Under the pieces are notes generated by a model. The model saw only the letters and a list, made by a program, of their open reading frames with translations. It was not told where the DNA came from and did no database searches. Shown here one piece after another: positions 33,113 to 46,288 of a DNA stretch of 64,000 bases. Source of the stretch: Tamarix chinensis. Lineage: Eukaryota > Streptophyta > Magnoliopsida > Caryophyllales > Tamaricaceae. The stretch's first letter is position 1, and the number at the start of each line of letters is the position of its first letter. Location of the stretch: assembly GCA_030549775.1 (NCBI GenBank), contig CM060177.1, positions 93,496,736-93,560,735 of the forward strand, in the 5' to 3' direction. The position numbers were made by a program, and so were the translations under genes.

Positions 33113-36100
33113 TCACTTTCACATGGAATATATCTAGATTCAAAAACTAAGGATCGGAAATTGTTGTCTGCAAATCGTCTATCTAGAGAATATAACGAAG
33201 GAGTGAAGTTTTTTATCAAGTTTGCAGTTGAACATGCTCGGGACTCTAGTAGAATAGTATATCCTTGTTTGAAGTGTGCTTATATTCAACGTCTCAACGC
33301 TAATGATTTGAGAGATCATTTGTTTGTGTATGGAATTGATACAAGTTACACTTGTTGGATATGGCATGGGGAAACAAAGTCTAAATATGATAATCACGAT
33401 GTTAGGAGGGATAGTAGTGGATCATCATTTGATAACTATAAGGGACATTCATTAGAGGAGATGACTCAAAAGGTTGAGGAAAGTGTTCACGATTGTCCAA
33501 AAATGTTTAAGAAGTTATTGAATGACTCGGAGAAATCTTTGTACGGTGATTGTAAGACGTTTACGCGATTATCCACTACTTTAAGGTTGTACAACTTAAA
33601 AGCATGTAACAGATGGAATCATAAGAGTTTCACAGAATTATTGTCACTTGTGAAGGACATGCTTCCTAATAACAATGTTCTACCCAATCGTACCTATAAA
33701 GCGAAGAAGATTCTATCCTCTATAGGCATGAGTTATGAGAAGATACATGTATGCCCTAATGATTGTATTTTATATCGCAATGACAATGCATCTTTAGATA
33801 GTTGTTCTAATCCTGAATGCAAAGCACCACGATACAAGAAGAACAAGGTGCCCGCTAAGGTGTTATGAAATTTTCCTATAATACCAAGATTAAGGCGGAT
33901 GTTTAATGATGTTGAAGATGCCAAGAACCTAAGATGGTATGCTGATGACAAGATAAATGATGGGATTCTTAGACAGCCATCTGACTCTCCACAATGGATG
34001 ACGATTGATGGCTTGTTTCCTAAATTCGGTAAAGAAGCAAGAAATGTGCGCCTTGTGCTTTCTGCAGATGGAATGATACCGCACAATCAAGCAACCTATA
34101 GTTTATGGCAGGTGATTTTTGTTATATACAATCTACCTCCGTGGCTCTATATGAAACGCAAGTATATGATGTTGTCTTTACTTATTTCTGGGCCAAACCA
34201 ACCTGAGAATGATATTGATGTTTATTTGGCACCTTTGATTGATGATTTGAAGTTCTTATGGGACATGGGCGTTGAAGTATTTGATGCATATAGTGAAGAA
34301 AATTTCACTTTGAGAGCAATGTTATTCTATACTATAAATGATTTTTCGACGTATGGCAACTTGTCAGGTTATAGTGTGAAAGGCCATTATGCATGTCCAA
34401 TATGTAAGGAGAATACTTCATTTGTTCAGCTAATACATGGCCGAAAGACTGTGTTCCTTGGGCATCATAGGTTTTTACCAAAGAATCATCATTATTATAG
34501 GCAAAGAAAAGCGTTCAATGGATTCCGAGAAGAAGGGCAGGCACCAATCCGGTTGACGGGTCGACAAGTGTGGCTGAAGATGAAACATTTGAATGTCAAG
34601 TTTGGGAAGAAGAATAAAGATAAGCCTCCATCAGTTGGGTGGAAGAAGATGTCAATATTCTTCCACCTTCCTTATTGGGAATCTTTCTACGTGAGACATG
34701 CCCTTGATGTGATGCATCTTGAGAAAAATATATGTGATAGTCTTGTTGGTACATTACTTAATGTTCCACGTAAGAATAAATATGGCATAAATGCTCGAAT
34801 CGATATGGAAGAAATGGGTATTAAATAGGAACTGACACCGCGAGACAATGGAAGAAGAACATATTTACCACCGGCGTGTCATACTCTTTCTAGAAAAGAG
34901 AAAATTTCATTTTGTGAATTCTTTTACAGTGTCAAGGTTTCAGAAGGGTATTCTTCAAATGTCGGAAGGCTCGTGTCGATGAAAGAGTTGAAATTAAGTA
35001 ACATGAAGTCTCATGATTGTCATATTTTGATACAACACTTGTTGTCGATAGCTATACGTGGAATTTTGCCAAAACATGTTCGAATTATTATCACGAGGCT
35101 TTGTTGGCTTTTTAAGGCCGTCTGCTCTAAACTTATATATCCTGATAGTTTGGACGCCTTGCAAAGAGGGATTGTGATTACTTTAGGCCAGCTTGAAATA
35201 TATTTTCCACCATCATACTTTGACATTATGGTACATCTAACTATTCATTTAGTTTATGAGATAAAGATGTTAGGACCTGTTCATGGGCATTGGATGTACC
35301 CCTTTGAATGGTTTATGAAGTTGATAAAATGTTATGTGAAGAATCGATATTGGCTAGAAGGATGTATTATTGAGAGTTACCTTGTGGAAGAGGCAATTGA
35401 ATTTTGCATAAAGTACTTTTCAAATGTTGAAGCTCTTGGTATTACTAAGTCTTGACATGCAAGTAAATTTGAAGGACAGGGTATTAGAGGCAAACAGTTT
35501 GGGCGTGTAGACCCTAACATGTTCCATGCGGCACATCTATATGTATTACATAATAGTGATGATGTTCAGTCGTACATTGAAGAGCATATGACTTCTTTAC
35601 GGATTGAAAATCCATCAAAGACTGAGAAATGGATTACCGATAAACATAATCTTTCCTTTATTGATTGGATAAGAGATCGCGTCATTCCACTCATCAGATA
35701 TTCCCCAACTTTAATTTCCAAAACCCTGCATTGGTTGTCTCAGAAACCTCGTTATGAAGTTTTTCAATATACTAGTTATGTGATCAACGGTTGCACTTTT
35801 TATACAAAAGAACAAGATGAGAAGAGTACAATGCAGAACAGTAGGGTGAATTTAGTGGCTGAGGCAATGCATGTTGCTAGTGCGAAAGACAAGAATCCAA
35901 CTTATGCAGATATGAATTATTATGGTGTGATTGAACATATATGGGAGTTAGATTACACTGTATTTAAAATCCCTGTATTCGGTTGCAGATGGGTTGATAA
36001 TGGCTGTGGGGTTAGATATGAAGATGGATTCACATTAGTAGATCTTAATAGGGCAGGGCATAAACAAGACCCATTCATCTTAGCATCACAAGCGACACAA

Positions 36101-36389
36101 GTATTCTATGTCACTGACCCTTTTGATAACAGATGGTCTATAGTACTATCTATGAAAAAAAAATGCCAATGAATGTGATGATGAAAATGATGCCAATTGG
36201 AATAAAGAGTGTGTCTCAGCTGTGCAAGCAACTCAATTATTGAACAATGATAACAATAAAATTAATAAGGAGGAAATATATGTCAGGGATGATCATCATG
36301 AAGTAATATATGTATCAGATCCTGAATCTAATCTGAAAATAAGGGAAAAAAAGAAAGAAAAGAAGGCAATGAGGGTAATAATATTGTAA
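33113..36389 (+). pseudogene. TNP2-type CACTA transposase, one frame, three stops and a frameshift
   Basis: The frame is open from 33113; an AG at 33136 suggests an upstream first exon. Domains: Transpos_assoc (KLLSANRLSREYNEGVKFF to CWIWHGE, about 33160-33375); Transposase_21 (about 33860-34500, with ADGMIPHNQATYSLWQVIFV and YNLPPWLYMK); HALDVMHLEKNICDSL (34696-34743); DUF4218 (about 34970-35440, HDCHILIQHLLSIAIRGILP); DUF4216 (about 35780-36160, YYGVIEHIWELDY). In-frame stops are at 33866 (TGA), 34826 (TAG) and 35453 (TGA). A run of nine A at 36155-36163 shifts the tail out of frame; in the other frame it continues to about 36389. All three stops fit single C-to-T or G-to-A changes. The protein would cut the element ends; this copy cannot. 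Confidence 0.9.
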
Positions 36390-36508
36390 CATATAATATC
36401 TGTGTTGGTTTTTTTAAATGCATTTTTCAACCTTCATGATAGGATATTTATTGTATTGATAATATAATGGTACATTATGCTCAATACATAACATTCTAAC
36501 ATAATTTA

Positions 36509-39500
36509 TTGTTTGATTTTTTTTTTAGAGATATGGCCAACAAAAATATTGATAGGGACAACAGTGATGAAGAAGGGAAAATAGGACCTACGATTATGAG
36601 AATCATTACAGATATGAGGAATAAAGGAGAACTAATCGAATTGGGATGGAATACTTACAATCTTCCCATTGGCCCTTCTACAGACATATTCTTGACTTAC
36701 ATTTTACTTGTGACCCGTAACCATGTTCCTATCTCCTATGATAATTGGAAGTAGGTTCCAAAGGGTCATAAGGAGCATATTTGGCATGAAATCACGGTAA
36801 ATATACTATTTTATGTAATCATTTTTGTATGTCAAATGTTATTAAATTTAATACATTAACATCAGTATACATTTATATGTCTTATTTTGCAGAGAGTGTT
36901 TAATATGCCAAAGAGTAGGAAGAAATGGCTTCTTAGACATTGTGGGGAGCGTTTAAGAACACTTAGGTCATATCTAGATCGTAGGAAAATGTACAGAAAG
37001 AGGGATGGTTCTCTACGGCAGAATCCACCCAAACAATACAGTTTCATCGATCAAGAAAGTTGGAACCAATTTATTGCATATCGTCTTATGGGTGATTTTA
37101 AGGTATTTGTTATATAACAATTAAACTTTTCGTATCGATCCTAGTATTGTGTATAATATTGAAATGACCATGTCACTATGTTTTGGCTTGTCACATAGGA
37201 AAAAAGTGTCAAAAATAAAGAGATTGCGAAGCAGAAAAATACCGGCATAATATGGCTCGCAAAGGGTATGTAGGCCTTGAAGAGGATTTGGTATGCATTT
37301 ATGTGCTTTATTTATTTACATGTATTTACGAATTTTATAATATTGGTACATTATAAGAATATTTTTTTATTTATAGCACATAGCCCAAGACTTAGACCCA
37401 TGTACCTCATCCATTAATATTGGTACATTATTGAAGAAGGTTAGAGCAACAAGAGATGTATATATTAATGAAGATGTAGATGTTGTAGCTACAAAAATTA
37501 TAATTTTGTAGATATCTAGAACACTATTTAGTTTTATTTTAGAAAACTATTATATTATGCTTATTCCTATAAGCTAAATTTAAATATATTATACACATTA
37601 TAGGACGAACTTCAAGCGTCAAATGGTGAGGAAGGAGTTGACCAATATAACATTGTGTCCCAAGCTACAGGAATTGTAGAACACCCTAGAAGACACAGGA
37701 GTCTTGGATTAGGTGTTACAAGAACGAGGGTATGTGGTCGATCTCGTGGTTCTCGTAGCACTAATGAGCAAGTCGTCATCCTCACCCAGAAATTGAATGT
37801 GGCATTTGAACGGATGGAAACAATGGAGTAAGAGTTGTCATTTATTAAATCTCAAGGGTATAGGCCATCCGATTCAATCGACCATGATCAGCTTCACATA
37901 GCTAATGTAAATAGCGTTAGAGATAGTTGTGAAGCTGATGCATGTCTTTCTTCTCTTCCTGACGTAAGCATTACACAACTATGAATTGTTATTAAATGTA
38001 TTCGGTGTCATAAATAATTAATAATGTGTAATATTTTCGTTTAGGGTATGCATAAATGTGACTTGTTAGCGAATGACCTTTCAACTATTTTAGCGAAAGG
38101 AAGGATCTGCATCAGTCACAACACCCAAACGCAAACTGTCCACGGGTATAACTTAGCCCTAAATACAAGGCCGGTGAGTATTGACACTCCAGTCATTGGC
38201 AGTGCGCCCTTACCTTGTTATAAAGAGGGTGATGAGGTAGCCATAGTGCTAGATGCTCATAGAAGCTTCGTACCATGGCCCGCGAATCAGATATGTCTCA
38301 CTACTGAAGAGCTATTGACATTCAACATCTTCATTAGACCTAGTTTAGTAGTTACACTATTTATACCTTTTTCATATATATATGCTCAATACATATTTTG
38401 TTTATTATTATCAATTAAGGAATCAAAAAAGGAATCAAAGAAGAAGACTGTTCCTGCTAGTAGAACGAGCAACACAAAAGAGGACGCTACTAAAGGAAAG
38501 AGAGCTAAATCTTAAAAATCAGTTGCCCCACAAAATATTCCTTCTTTGAAAATTCGCCAACCTCCACCAGCATTAGCTTTACTGTATTTCTATGCCCAAA
38601 ACTACCTCGGGGATAATTATATTTTCATTGATTGTTGTCCTAAGTATGTTGGGAGGGACGATGCTACTTACATGGTATCAACGGTTGACATAAGCGACAT
38701 TTATAATCAAGAATGGATGTCAACCACGAGTGTCATAGTTTATGTCACATATGCATTATTTCATATTTCATATTTTATTACTCTTGTACAATTGGAATTT
38801 TTATGACCTCTTATATGAGTTATTAGTTATTAACAAATATGCATTGTTATTGTCGTCCATAGGTTGGTAGCTAGTTGCGCTGCGATGGAGGGAATAATGT
38901 CCTCTATTGTGTTTGTGTGCCCATACTACATAGCTAACAGTAGTACAATAACAGAGGGTAGGCACATAAACTATTTAGCGGATCACATTTTGATTGAGGG
39001 ACACAACAAGCTCTATCTCATTCTTCATCTCGCAAATGAACATTGGGTTTTATACGCCGTCCAACCTGATCTTAATAAACTATATGTATTTGATTCCCTT
39101 CGAACCTAAGATGTGCCTTTTGAGGTCGCTCGTCGTGGTGGGAAGGAATTTATCGACATGTTAATATACTTTTCACTTCTTACTTCATTAGCTTATTTAT
39201 ACATATATATATATATTCTACTTTTATTATTTGAGGTATATATACTTACAATATTATGTATTCAATTCTATTTATTAGGACACCAAGGATGACATATCAA
39301 AGGAGAGGTGGGAATGGTGTCCCAGACCCAAAGAATCTTCAATATGAGCCTGTCATGGTAAGTAGGAAGACAACTATTTTATATTTTATTTTAATTCAAA
39401 TTAATATCTAGTAGTTAGAGAGCTAACTGAATTCATTTGACAGTGTCCACAACAGCAAAACGGCGATGATTATGGATACTATGTATGTAGAGCAATGGAT

Positions 39501-39775
39501 CTTATAGTCCAGAATAGATCGGTCAACATAGATCTAAGCCATGTATGTTTGCTTTTCCATATTTTTCTATTAATGAATCATGACATATATATTTTTGACC
39601 TAATGGCTAACTATATATTATTTGAAACATGGGCGTTGTAGTTTTTCACTGATGACTATGCACGAGGCCAGCAATACAATGTTGATGAAATTGATGAAGT
39701 TAGAGACCAATGGGCTAAGTACGTGCACTCATTCATTCGGTATTAGGTAGCGATCTATATATTCTACATGTATTT
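36509..39775 (+). pseudogene. CACTA second protein: Transposase_24, DUF8039-like, Ulp1-like
   Basis: Exon-like segments: 36509-36800 (ILLVTRNHVPISYDNWK, stop, VPKGHK); 36890-37103 (NMPKSRKKWLLRHCGERLRT, then YSFIDQESWNQFI); about 37200-37310 (ARKGYVGLEEDL); 37379-37520; 37605-37962 (GIVEHPRRHRSLGLG, then a coil); 38044-38330 (DUF8039-like, with NTQTQTVHGYNLAL and SAPLPCY); 38520-38740; 38862-39107 with HWVLYAV and YVFDSL; 39444-39545. The last part is the Ulp1/C48 fold with His (39041) and Asp (39092) present but Tyr in place of the catalytic Cys (39471-39473). At least four stops interrupt it. Such proteins bind the subterminal repeats; the protease role is inferred from the fold. Confidence 0.75.
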
Positions 39776-40139
39776 TCAAGTTTTTGTTTCATCTACATCT
39801 TTCAGTCTTCTAGCCTAGATCTCTGAACTTTTTACTTTGGAGTGTAAAGCTACCAAGTTGTGGTATGCCTACTAATTTTGATTCCTAAGTATGGCCGGTG
39901 TATTCAGACATGCATACCAATTATAGATTGATTGAAATTATGGTGTGATTGTAGATTTGGTATGAATTGATGTTGTTTTATATTGCAGATTTGGTAATTA
40001 TTTGAATATATAATTGTGTATGTGGGAAGGAACAAAACAGAAAAATTATTAAAAAAAAACTATAGTTTTAATCTCAAATTTATACTCAATTAATACGTCT
40101 TAGGGTTTAATAAATGCATGATCAGTCCTTGAAATCCTA

Positions 40140-40620
40140 ATTGGATGATAGACTTTTAATAACGATTTTCATAAGAACCGTTATTAAAACATATGTTTTA
40201 TTAACGGTTTTTATTAAGAACCGTTATTAAAACTATCCGTTTAATTCCAAATTTATGCTCATTTAATACGTATTAGGGTTTAATAAATGCATAATCGATA
40301 ACTAAAACCCTAATTTGATTATGCTTTAACAATAGTTTTTGTAATAACCATTATTAATACCTGATTTTCCACAACGGTTTTTACTTATAAACCATTATTG
40401 AAACCTTATTTTTAACAACGGTTTACTGAAAAACCGTTATTAAAACCTTTTTTTAACAATGGTTTTTACTTCAAAACCGTTATTAAATATGAAGTTTACG
40501 CACATATTCGCGAGTTTTTGTATATTTTTTTATGACGGTTATGAATCGTTATTAAAGATTTAATAACGGACGGTTCAATAACGGTTGAAAATCGTTATTA
40601 AAACTATAAAATAACCGTTG
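40140..40620. repeat. 3' subterminal repeats of CACTA-1
   Basis: Repeated AATAACGGTT and AACCGTTATTAAAAC units, including TTTAACAACGGTTTACTG and TTTTATTAACGGTTTTTATT pairs. They mirror 30475-30840. Confidence 0.85.
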
Positions 40621-40644
40621 TTAAAACCACTTTCTAGGGTAGTG

Positions 40645-40648
<4 letters not shown>

Positions 40649-40698
<50 letters not shown>
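40649..40698. repeat. (TA)n microsatellite
   Basis: TA run directly outside the CACTA-1 right end, after the ATA duplication. Confidence 0.95.
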
Positions 40699-40700
<2 letters not shown>

Positions 40701-40974
40701 ACATAAATATTTACAAGTCTTTTTTTTTATACATTCAAGACATAAGCACATCCACATAAGTAGAATTCTAATTTTTCATAGTTTTCCTAAAATGCGGTTA
40801 AGCTTTCTTCCACTAGAAACTTATGCACCAAAAACCCCCATGCATTATATGATTAATGTTCAAAATTTTTGAAGAGTCTAGTAAACTTACACTACATCTC
40901 TTAGAACGATGTCAAAAACAAAAAATTCACAAAATTATATATGATAAACATAATAACAACCTCTTTATTAATTA

Positions 40975-41345
40975 GTGTCATCCAATTGAAAATGGGTCAA
41001 AGCTTTGATGATCTATTGTATCGTTTCAAGAGATGCGGGTCTATTGTTTTGCACCCTTATAGATAAATTTTAAAAATTACCAAGTCCATAGTCAGTATCT
41101 AACTTTATTAAAATTCCACGAACTTTAAGTCCTAATAGTAAAGATATGTCAACCACTTTGCAAGCAATGCATCGACTTTGTATGTTGAATCATTTTCTTT
41201 CTTCATCCCAAGTAGATAATAACCAACACAATAAGGTATTGCTTACGTCCATATTTGGTAGTTCTATTAATACAGAAAAAGAAGTCCTTGAAAATATTAC
41301 ATTTTGTACATTTGATAGACAACTATAAACATTGTCTAGTTCATT
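40975..41345 (-). pseudogene. Plant-mobile-domain-like relic
   Basis: The minus-strand frame reads RTSFSVLIELPNMDVSNTLL, then CWLLSTWDEERK, a stop, FNIQSRCIACKVVDISLLLG and LKVRGILI, with two further stops. The pattern W-x(5)-F followed by a DV-x-LLGL-x(2)-G box is that of the plant mobile domain (PMD) and related CACTA/MULE-associated proteins. Continuation to the left is cut by CACTA-1. The remaining relic at about 29975-29645 on the same strand could be its distal part. Confidence 0.45.
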
Positions 41346-42155
41346 AATGTTGCATGAATGTATAATTCAATTTGCCATGAATCTACAACAATTAATATTT
41401 ACTATTAATTACAAAAAATATACTAATCTCATTATAATATTTTACTTTAAAATATCATAAGCAAATTTATAGTAGCAGTTAACATATGCTAATTCGCTAC
41501 AAATATCATAATTTATCTAAAACACATAACTAATAACAGGCATAACCTACACTAACTAAATTAAGCCACATGTAGGAATATGTTCATACATTATTAATTT
41601 TTTGATAAAAAGTTAGAAAAAATTACGAAATATTATATGAATAAAATAATTACACAAATTATTCTAAATATAAAAGCATTACTTGAAATTATTACATAAA
41701 AGTGTAAAGGTGAAATGTCGTATACAAATCCAGTCAGATGGGGTATGGAAGAGGAAATTTTTGAAAGGGTTGGAGTTGGAGTTTGAAGCTAGTTGAAGAT
41801 GAATATATTGAGTTGGGGAAGAAGAGAATGAGAGAAACAAAATAAAGTTGGGTGTCAAGATGAAGGAAGTTGGCTCATATTTATAGCTCAAAAAACACAC
41901 CTGGTGGATAGGCGTGTATACATATTTTTATAAATATAACTAATCATTAGGCATTTTTACCTGAATATCGCGCCCCCAAAAAGCCTAACATTTTGAAACA
42001 AGACCGACACTATTTTAATCACTAGATGTGTTTCAGAAGAGCTGAAGGTTGTCACTAACCAATGTTTATGTTGGTTTTTGTTTAACTGAAATGACTATTT
42101 TAGTATTTGCCAAACAAAAATAAGTTGTTTTAGTAATTGGTTTAATTAGATGTGA
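41346..42155. other. No gene seen
   Basis: AT-rich spacer. A 73-codon minus-strand frame (41679-41900) has no features and is probably chance. Confidence 0.5.
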
Positions 42156-43357
42156 TGTATGCTTAGAGCTGGCAAAAGTTGATCCGACCTGCCCAACCCG
42201 ACCCGATAAGATCCGAAAAATTTAGCAACCCAACCCGACCTAGACCTGACCCGACATTAACCCGACCCGACACTGACCCGATAAAAATAAACCCGACCTA
42301 AACCCGACCCGACTTGATCCCAACCCATGACCCATCATTGACCCGACCCGATAGCGACCCGACCCGGTATTAATCCAACCTCCTTCGACTCGACCCGGAT
42401 CCTAACCGATCCAATGTTGACCCGACCCGACATTTACCCGATCTGACCCAACATTAACCCGATCAGACATCAAAATATATTATAATAATAATAAATTACA
42501 CATATTTTATTATTCATTTAAAGCTTTTAAAAATATAGTATTTTATAAATTATACTTATTTTTCATAATTTTACCCTAGACATTCTTATTTATTAATGAT
42601 ATCCTAATAAGATATATTATTAATAAATAAAAAACCAAAATAAAAAAGGCAAACAACCAGTTGTAAGCCTATAAAATAATTTTCAAAAAGTTTTCCATTG
42701 CATCCACTGATTCACCTATTTAAAGAAACTCTTAATAGAAGAGAATAATAGTATCATTTATTAGTTATCACCCACAAAATCCAACAAGTAATAACTATAC
42801 CCCATATCAAGAGTATCTCACTTTACAACCCTAAATTTAAATTTTTAGTTATATTTTTTCTTTTAATTTTATTAATTTACTTTAAATATAATTTAGTATT
42901 CTACGTTCATTAATTTTAAATTTACAATATCTAATTATTTTTATTAATTATTAATATTTTACATTATTTAATTTTTAATTTAGATCAATTTATATATAAT
43001 AATTAATAATTTATAAAAATATAAAAATTAATATTTAATTTAAATTATGTTTGAAATAACTTATTATAGTTTTTTTTACTATAATAATAATAATTAATAA
43101 AAAAAATATTACAATAAAATTACAAATATAATATAGTTAATAAAATATTACAATAAAAATATAAATATAATAACATTAATAAAATAAATATAAGTAGAGA
43201 AATTAATAAAATAAATACAACTAGAGAAATTAATAAGATAAATTATGTAGAGAAATGAATATGAAAAAAAATATAGAATAAATGATATAAAAATTATTGG
43301 ATAAAAAAATAATACTTTTGTAGGTAAATGTTTTTACTGTTAATATTAACCGTGTTA

Positions 43358-43360
<3 letters not shown>

Positions 43361-43402
<42 letters not shown>
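43361..43402. repeat. (TA)n microsatellite
   Basis: TA run inside the hAT element. Confidence 0.95.
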
Positions 43403-43404
<2 letters not shown>

Positions 43405-43619
43405 TAACGGTATAAATTTAGCTAAAAATATATTAGAAAGTATCAAAAATCAACTTCAATGATCTGTACCACAACATGCATTCGTCATATGTAGCACATG
43501 TGGTCCACGTACTGCACGCATGGATCGAGAACTCTAAATTTTTGAAGCACACAAAATTTGTGGGTAAATTTTTTTTTGTCCCATAACAACAATTCTAAAT
43601 TTAAAGTCCATGAATTTAT

Positions 43620-45420
43620 AAAATTATCTTTTTTTAAGTAATCAATTAAATATAATATATGATAAACATCTAATATTTTTACTTGTAAAATTTATAAATA
43701 TTTAAAGCAATCAAATATAATACTCTTAAAACTTTTAAATATCTTTATTATTTACCTTTGTATAAATAAAACACATATAATATTCTTATATCATTTATCT
43801 TTACTAGTAATCTTATGATTGCATCTAATATATACAATGTAATAAATGATAATTATATATTGTATAGTATTATTATACTCTCCTTTACTTTATAACTTAT
43901 TTACCTTTGTAAAAATAAAACACATATAATATTCTTATTTCATTTATCTTTACTAGTAATCTTATAATTATTTCTAATATATACAATGTAATAAATGATA
44001 ATTATACATTGTATATTCTTGTTATGCTCACCTTTATTTTCTAAAATTATCTTTTTTTAAATAATCAAATATTTTAAGTAATCAAATAAATATAATATAT
44101 GTTAAACATCTAATATTTTTACTTGTAAAATTTATAAATATTTGAAGTAATCAAATATAATACTATTAAAACTTATAAATATATATATATTATTTTATTT
44201 AACTTGTAAAAATAAAACACATATAATATTCTTATTTTATTTATCGTTACTAGTAATCTTATGATTGTATCTAACATATAAAATGTAATAAATGATAATT
44301 ATACATTGTATATTCTTGTTATGCTCACCTTTATTTTATAAAATTATATTTTTTTTAAGTAATCAAATATTTTAAGCAATCAAATAAATATAATATATGA
44401 TAAACATATAACATTTTTACTTGTAAAATTTATAAATATTTAAAGCAATCAAATATAATACTTTTAAAACTTTTAAATATCTTTATTATTTATCTTTGTA
44501 TAAATAAAACACATATAATATTCTTATTTCATTTATCTTTACTAGTAATCTTATGATTGTCTAATATTTACAATGTAATAAATGATAATTATACATTGTA
44601 TATTCTTGTTATGCTCACCTTTATTTTATAAAATTATCTTTTTTAAGTAATCAAATATTTTAAGTAATCAATTAAATATAATATATGATAAACATCTAAT
44701 ATTTTTACTTCTAAAATTTATAAATGTTTAAAGTAATCAAATATAATACTATTAAAACTTATAAATATCTCTATTATTTACCTTTGTAAAAATAAAACAC
44801 ATGTAATATTCTTAGTTCATTTATCTTTACTAGTAATCTTATGATTGTATCTAATATTTAAAATGTAATAAATGATAATTATACATTGTATATTCTTCTT
44901 ATGATCACCTTTATTTTATAAAATTATCTTTTTTTAAGTAATCAAATATTTTAAGTAATCAATTAGATATAATATATGATAAACATCTAATATTTTTACT
45001 TGTAAAATTTATAAATATTTTAAGCAATCAAATATAATATTGTTAAACCTAAATATCTTTATTATTTACCTTTGTAAAAATAAAACACATACAATATTCT
45101 TATTTCATTTATCTTTACTAGTAATCTTATGATTGTATCTAATATATACAATATAATAAATGATAATTAGGCATTGTATAGTCTTGTTTTGATCATCTTT
45201 ATTTTATAAAATTATCTTTTTTTAAGTTATCAAATAAATTATAATCAGTGATAAATATCTTTGTTTGATTCAAAGCGCAATATTTTTTATTATTAACATT
45301 TATAAATATCTTTACTATTTATTTGTGAAAATAAAGCGCATTTAATATTTTTAATTCTTTTATCTGCAATATTAATCTTATGATTGTTTATCTTTAATAT
45401 TTACGATTTATAAAATGATA
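43620..45420. repeat. Tandem array, ~290-bp unit, 6-7 copies
   Basis: The marker ACACATATAATATTCTTA recurs at 43771, 43920, 44217, 44509, 44797 and 45085, with a diverged copy at 45336. The spacings are 149, 297, 292, 288, 288 and 251. Each unit also contains TTTACTAGTAATCTTATGAT and TAATAAATGATAATTATACA. It is AT-rich, non-coding and lies entirely within the hAT element. Confidence 0.9.
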
Positions 45421-45960
45421 ATTGCCTAGAGTCGAATATGAGTCAACCTGTCAAAACTCGACCCGACCCGACCCATTAAGTTAACCCGTAACTAATTGAA
45501 TCTAACCCGTCAAATTGTATGAAATGACCCCACCCATCAACTTAACTTGAAACAACTCGGACACAGCGGGACTAACCTGTCATATTACACGAAATGACCT
45601 GAACGGGCCAAAGCCACCTACTCATGTGAACTAGAAAATAACCCGAAACCAACCCGACTCTACTAGTCAAGTTAACCCGAAATGATCCGAATCCAAGTTT
45701 TCTTTACCCGAACCCGACCCGACCCAACAAATTAACCCGAAATGACCCGGAACCAAAATGACCAGATCCGGAACCGACCCAACCCGACAAATTGACCCGA
45801 AACCGAAATGACCCGACCCGGAACCGAACCGACCCTACAAATTGACCCAAAATGACCTAGAACCGAAATGACCCATACCCGACCCGCAAAAGTCAAATGA
45901 CCCGAAATGACCCGACCCGAATCCGACCTACCCGACCTGATTGCCACCTCTATGTATGCC

Positions 45961-46288
45961 TTTGTAAGAGGTATTATCCTACTGCAGAGATGGATTGTAA
46001 CACGATCGTCTATCAAGCGTTCGAGTGCCTTAGATTAGGTGCATATATCGGTATCCAATCAGAAATTCTCAGCCGATTGATTTTGGTTGTAGGTGCCTTC
46101 TTTTAAGGAGTTACTTTAGGTCATGGGAATGGTTAAGTCAGTTTGTATGTTGTTTTTGTTTTGTTTCCCGATCCTTGTTTTTATTCTTGGTGTCCTTTTT
46201 CACGTCCTTGGGTCATGCGGTAGCTAGCTAGGTAGGTGCTTGACATCGTAGGGTTCATGTGCGATCGAGTTCTCTTGTTTTTCCAGTT
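45961..46288. other. No gene seen
   Basis: Short unassigned spacer. It is richer in GT than its surroundings, but no motif is recognised. Confidence 0.5.

Larger units (their letters stand above)
30442..40644 (+). mobile_element. CACTA-1, complete-length En/Spm element, 10,203 bp
   Basis: Left end CACTACTACGAAAACAGG; right end, reversed, CACTACCCTAGAAAGTGG; ATA on both sides (30439-30441 and 40645-40647). Subterminal regions of about 400-500 bp carry many copies of AATAACGGTT paired with AACCGTTATT. In order it encodes an unknown accessory ORF, TNP2, and a Transposase_24/DUF8039/Ulp1-type protein, all plus strand. Stops and a frameshift in each large frame mean it can no longer make its proteins, though its ends look intact enough to be mobilised by a relative. 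Confidence 0.9.
42164..45952. mobile_element. Non-autonomous hAT element, 3,789 bp
   Basis: Ends TAGAGCTGGCAA and, reversed, TAGAGGTGGCAA. Flanks TGTATGCT (42156-42163) and TGTATGCC (45953-45960) form an 8-bp duplication with one mismatch. Both subterminal regions (42180-42470 and 45435-45945) are packed with ACCCGACCCG-type repeats in the manner of Ac/Ds ends. There is no transposase; the centre is AT-rich tandem repeat. Frames through the GGGTCGGG repeats are not genes. Confidence 0.85.

Noticed and set aside
45732..46016. Frames in the hAT right end
   Set aside because: Translations of the CCCGACCCGA subterminal repeats.
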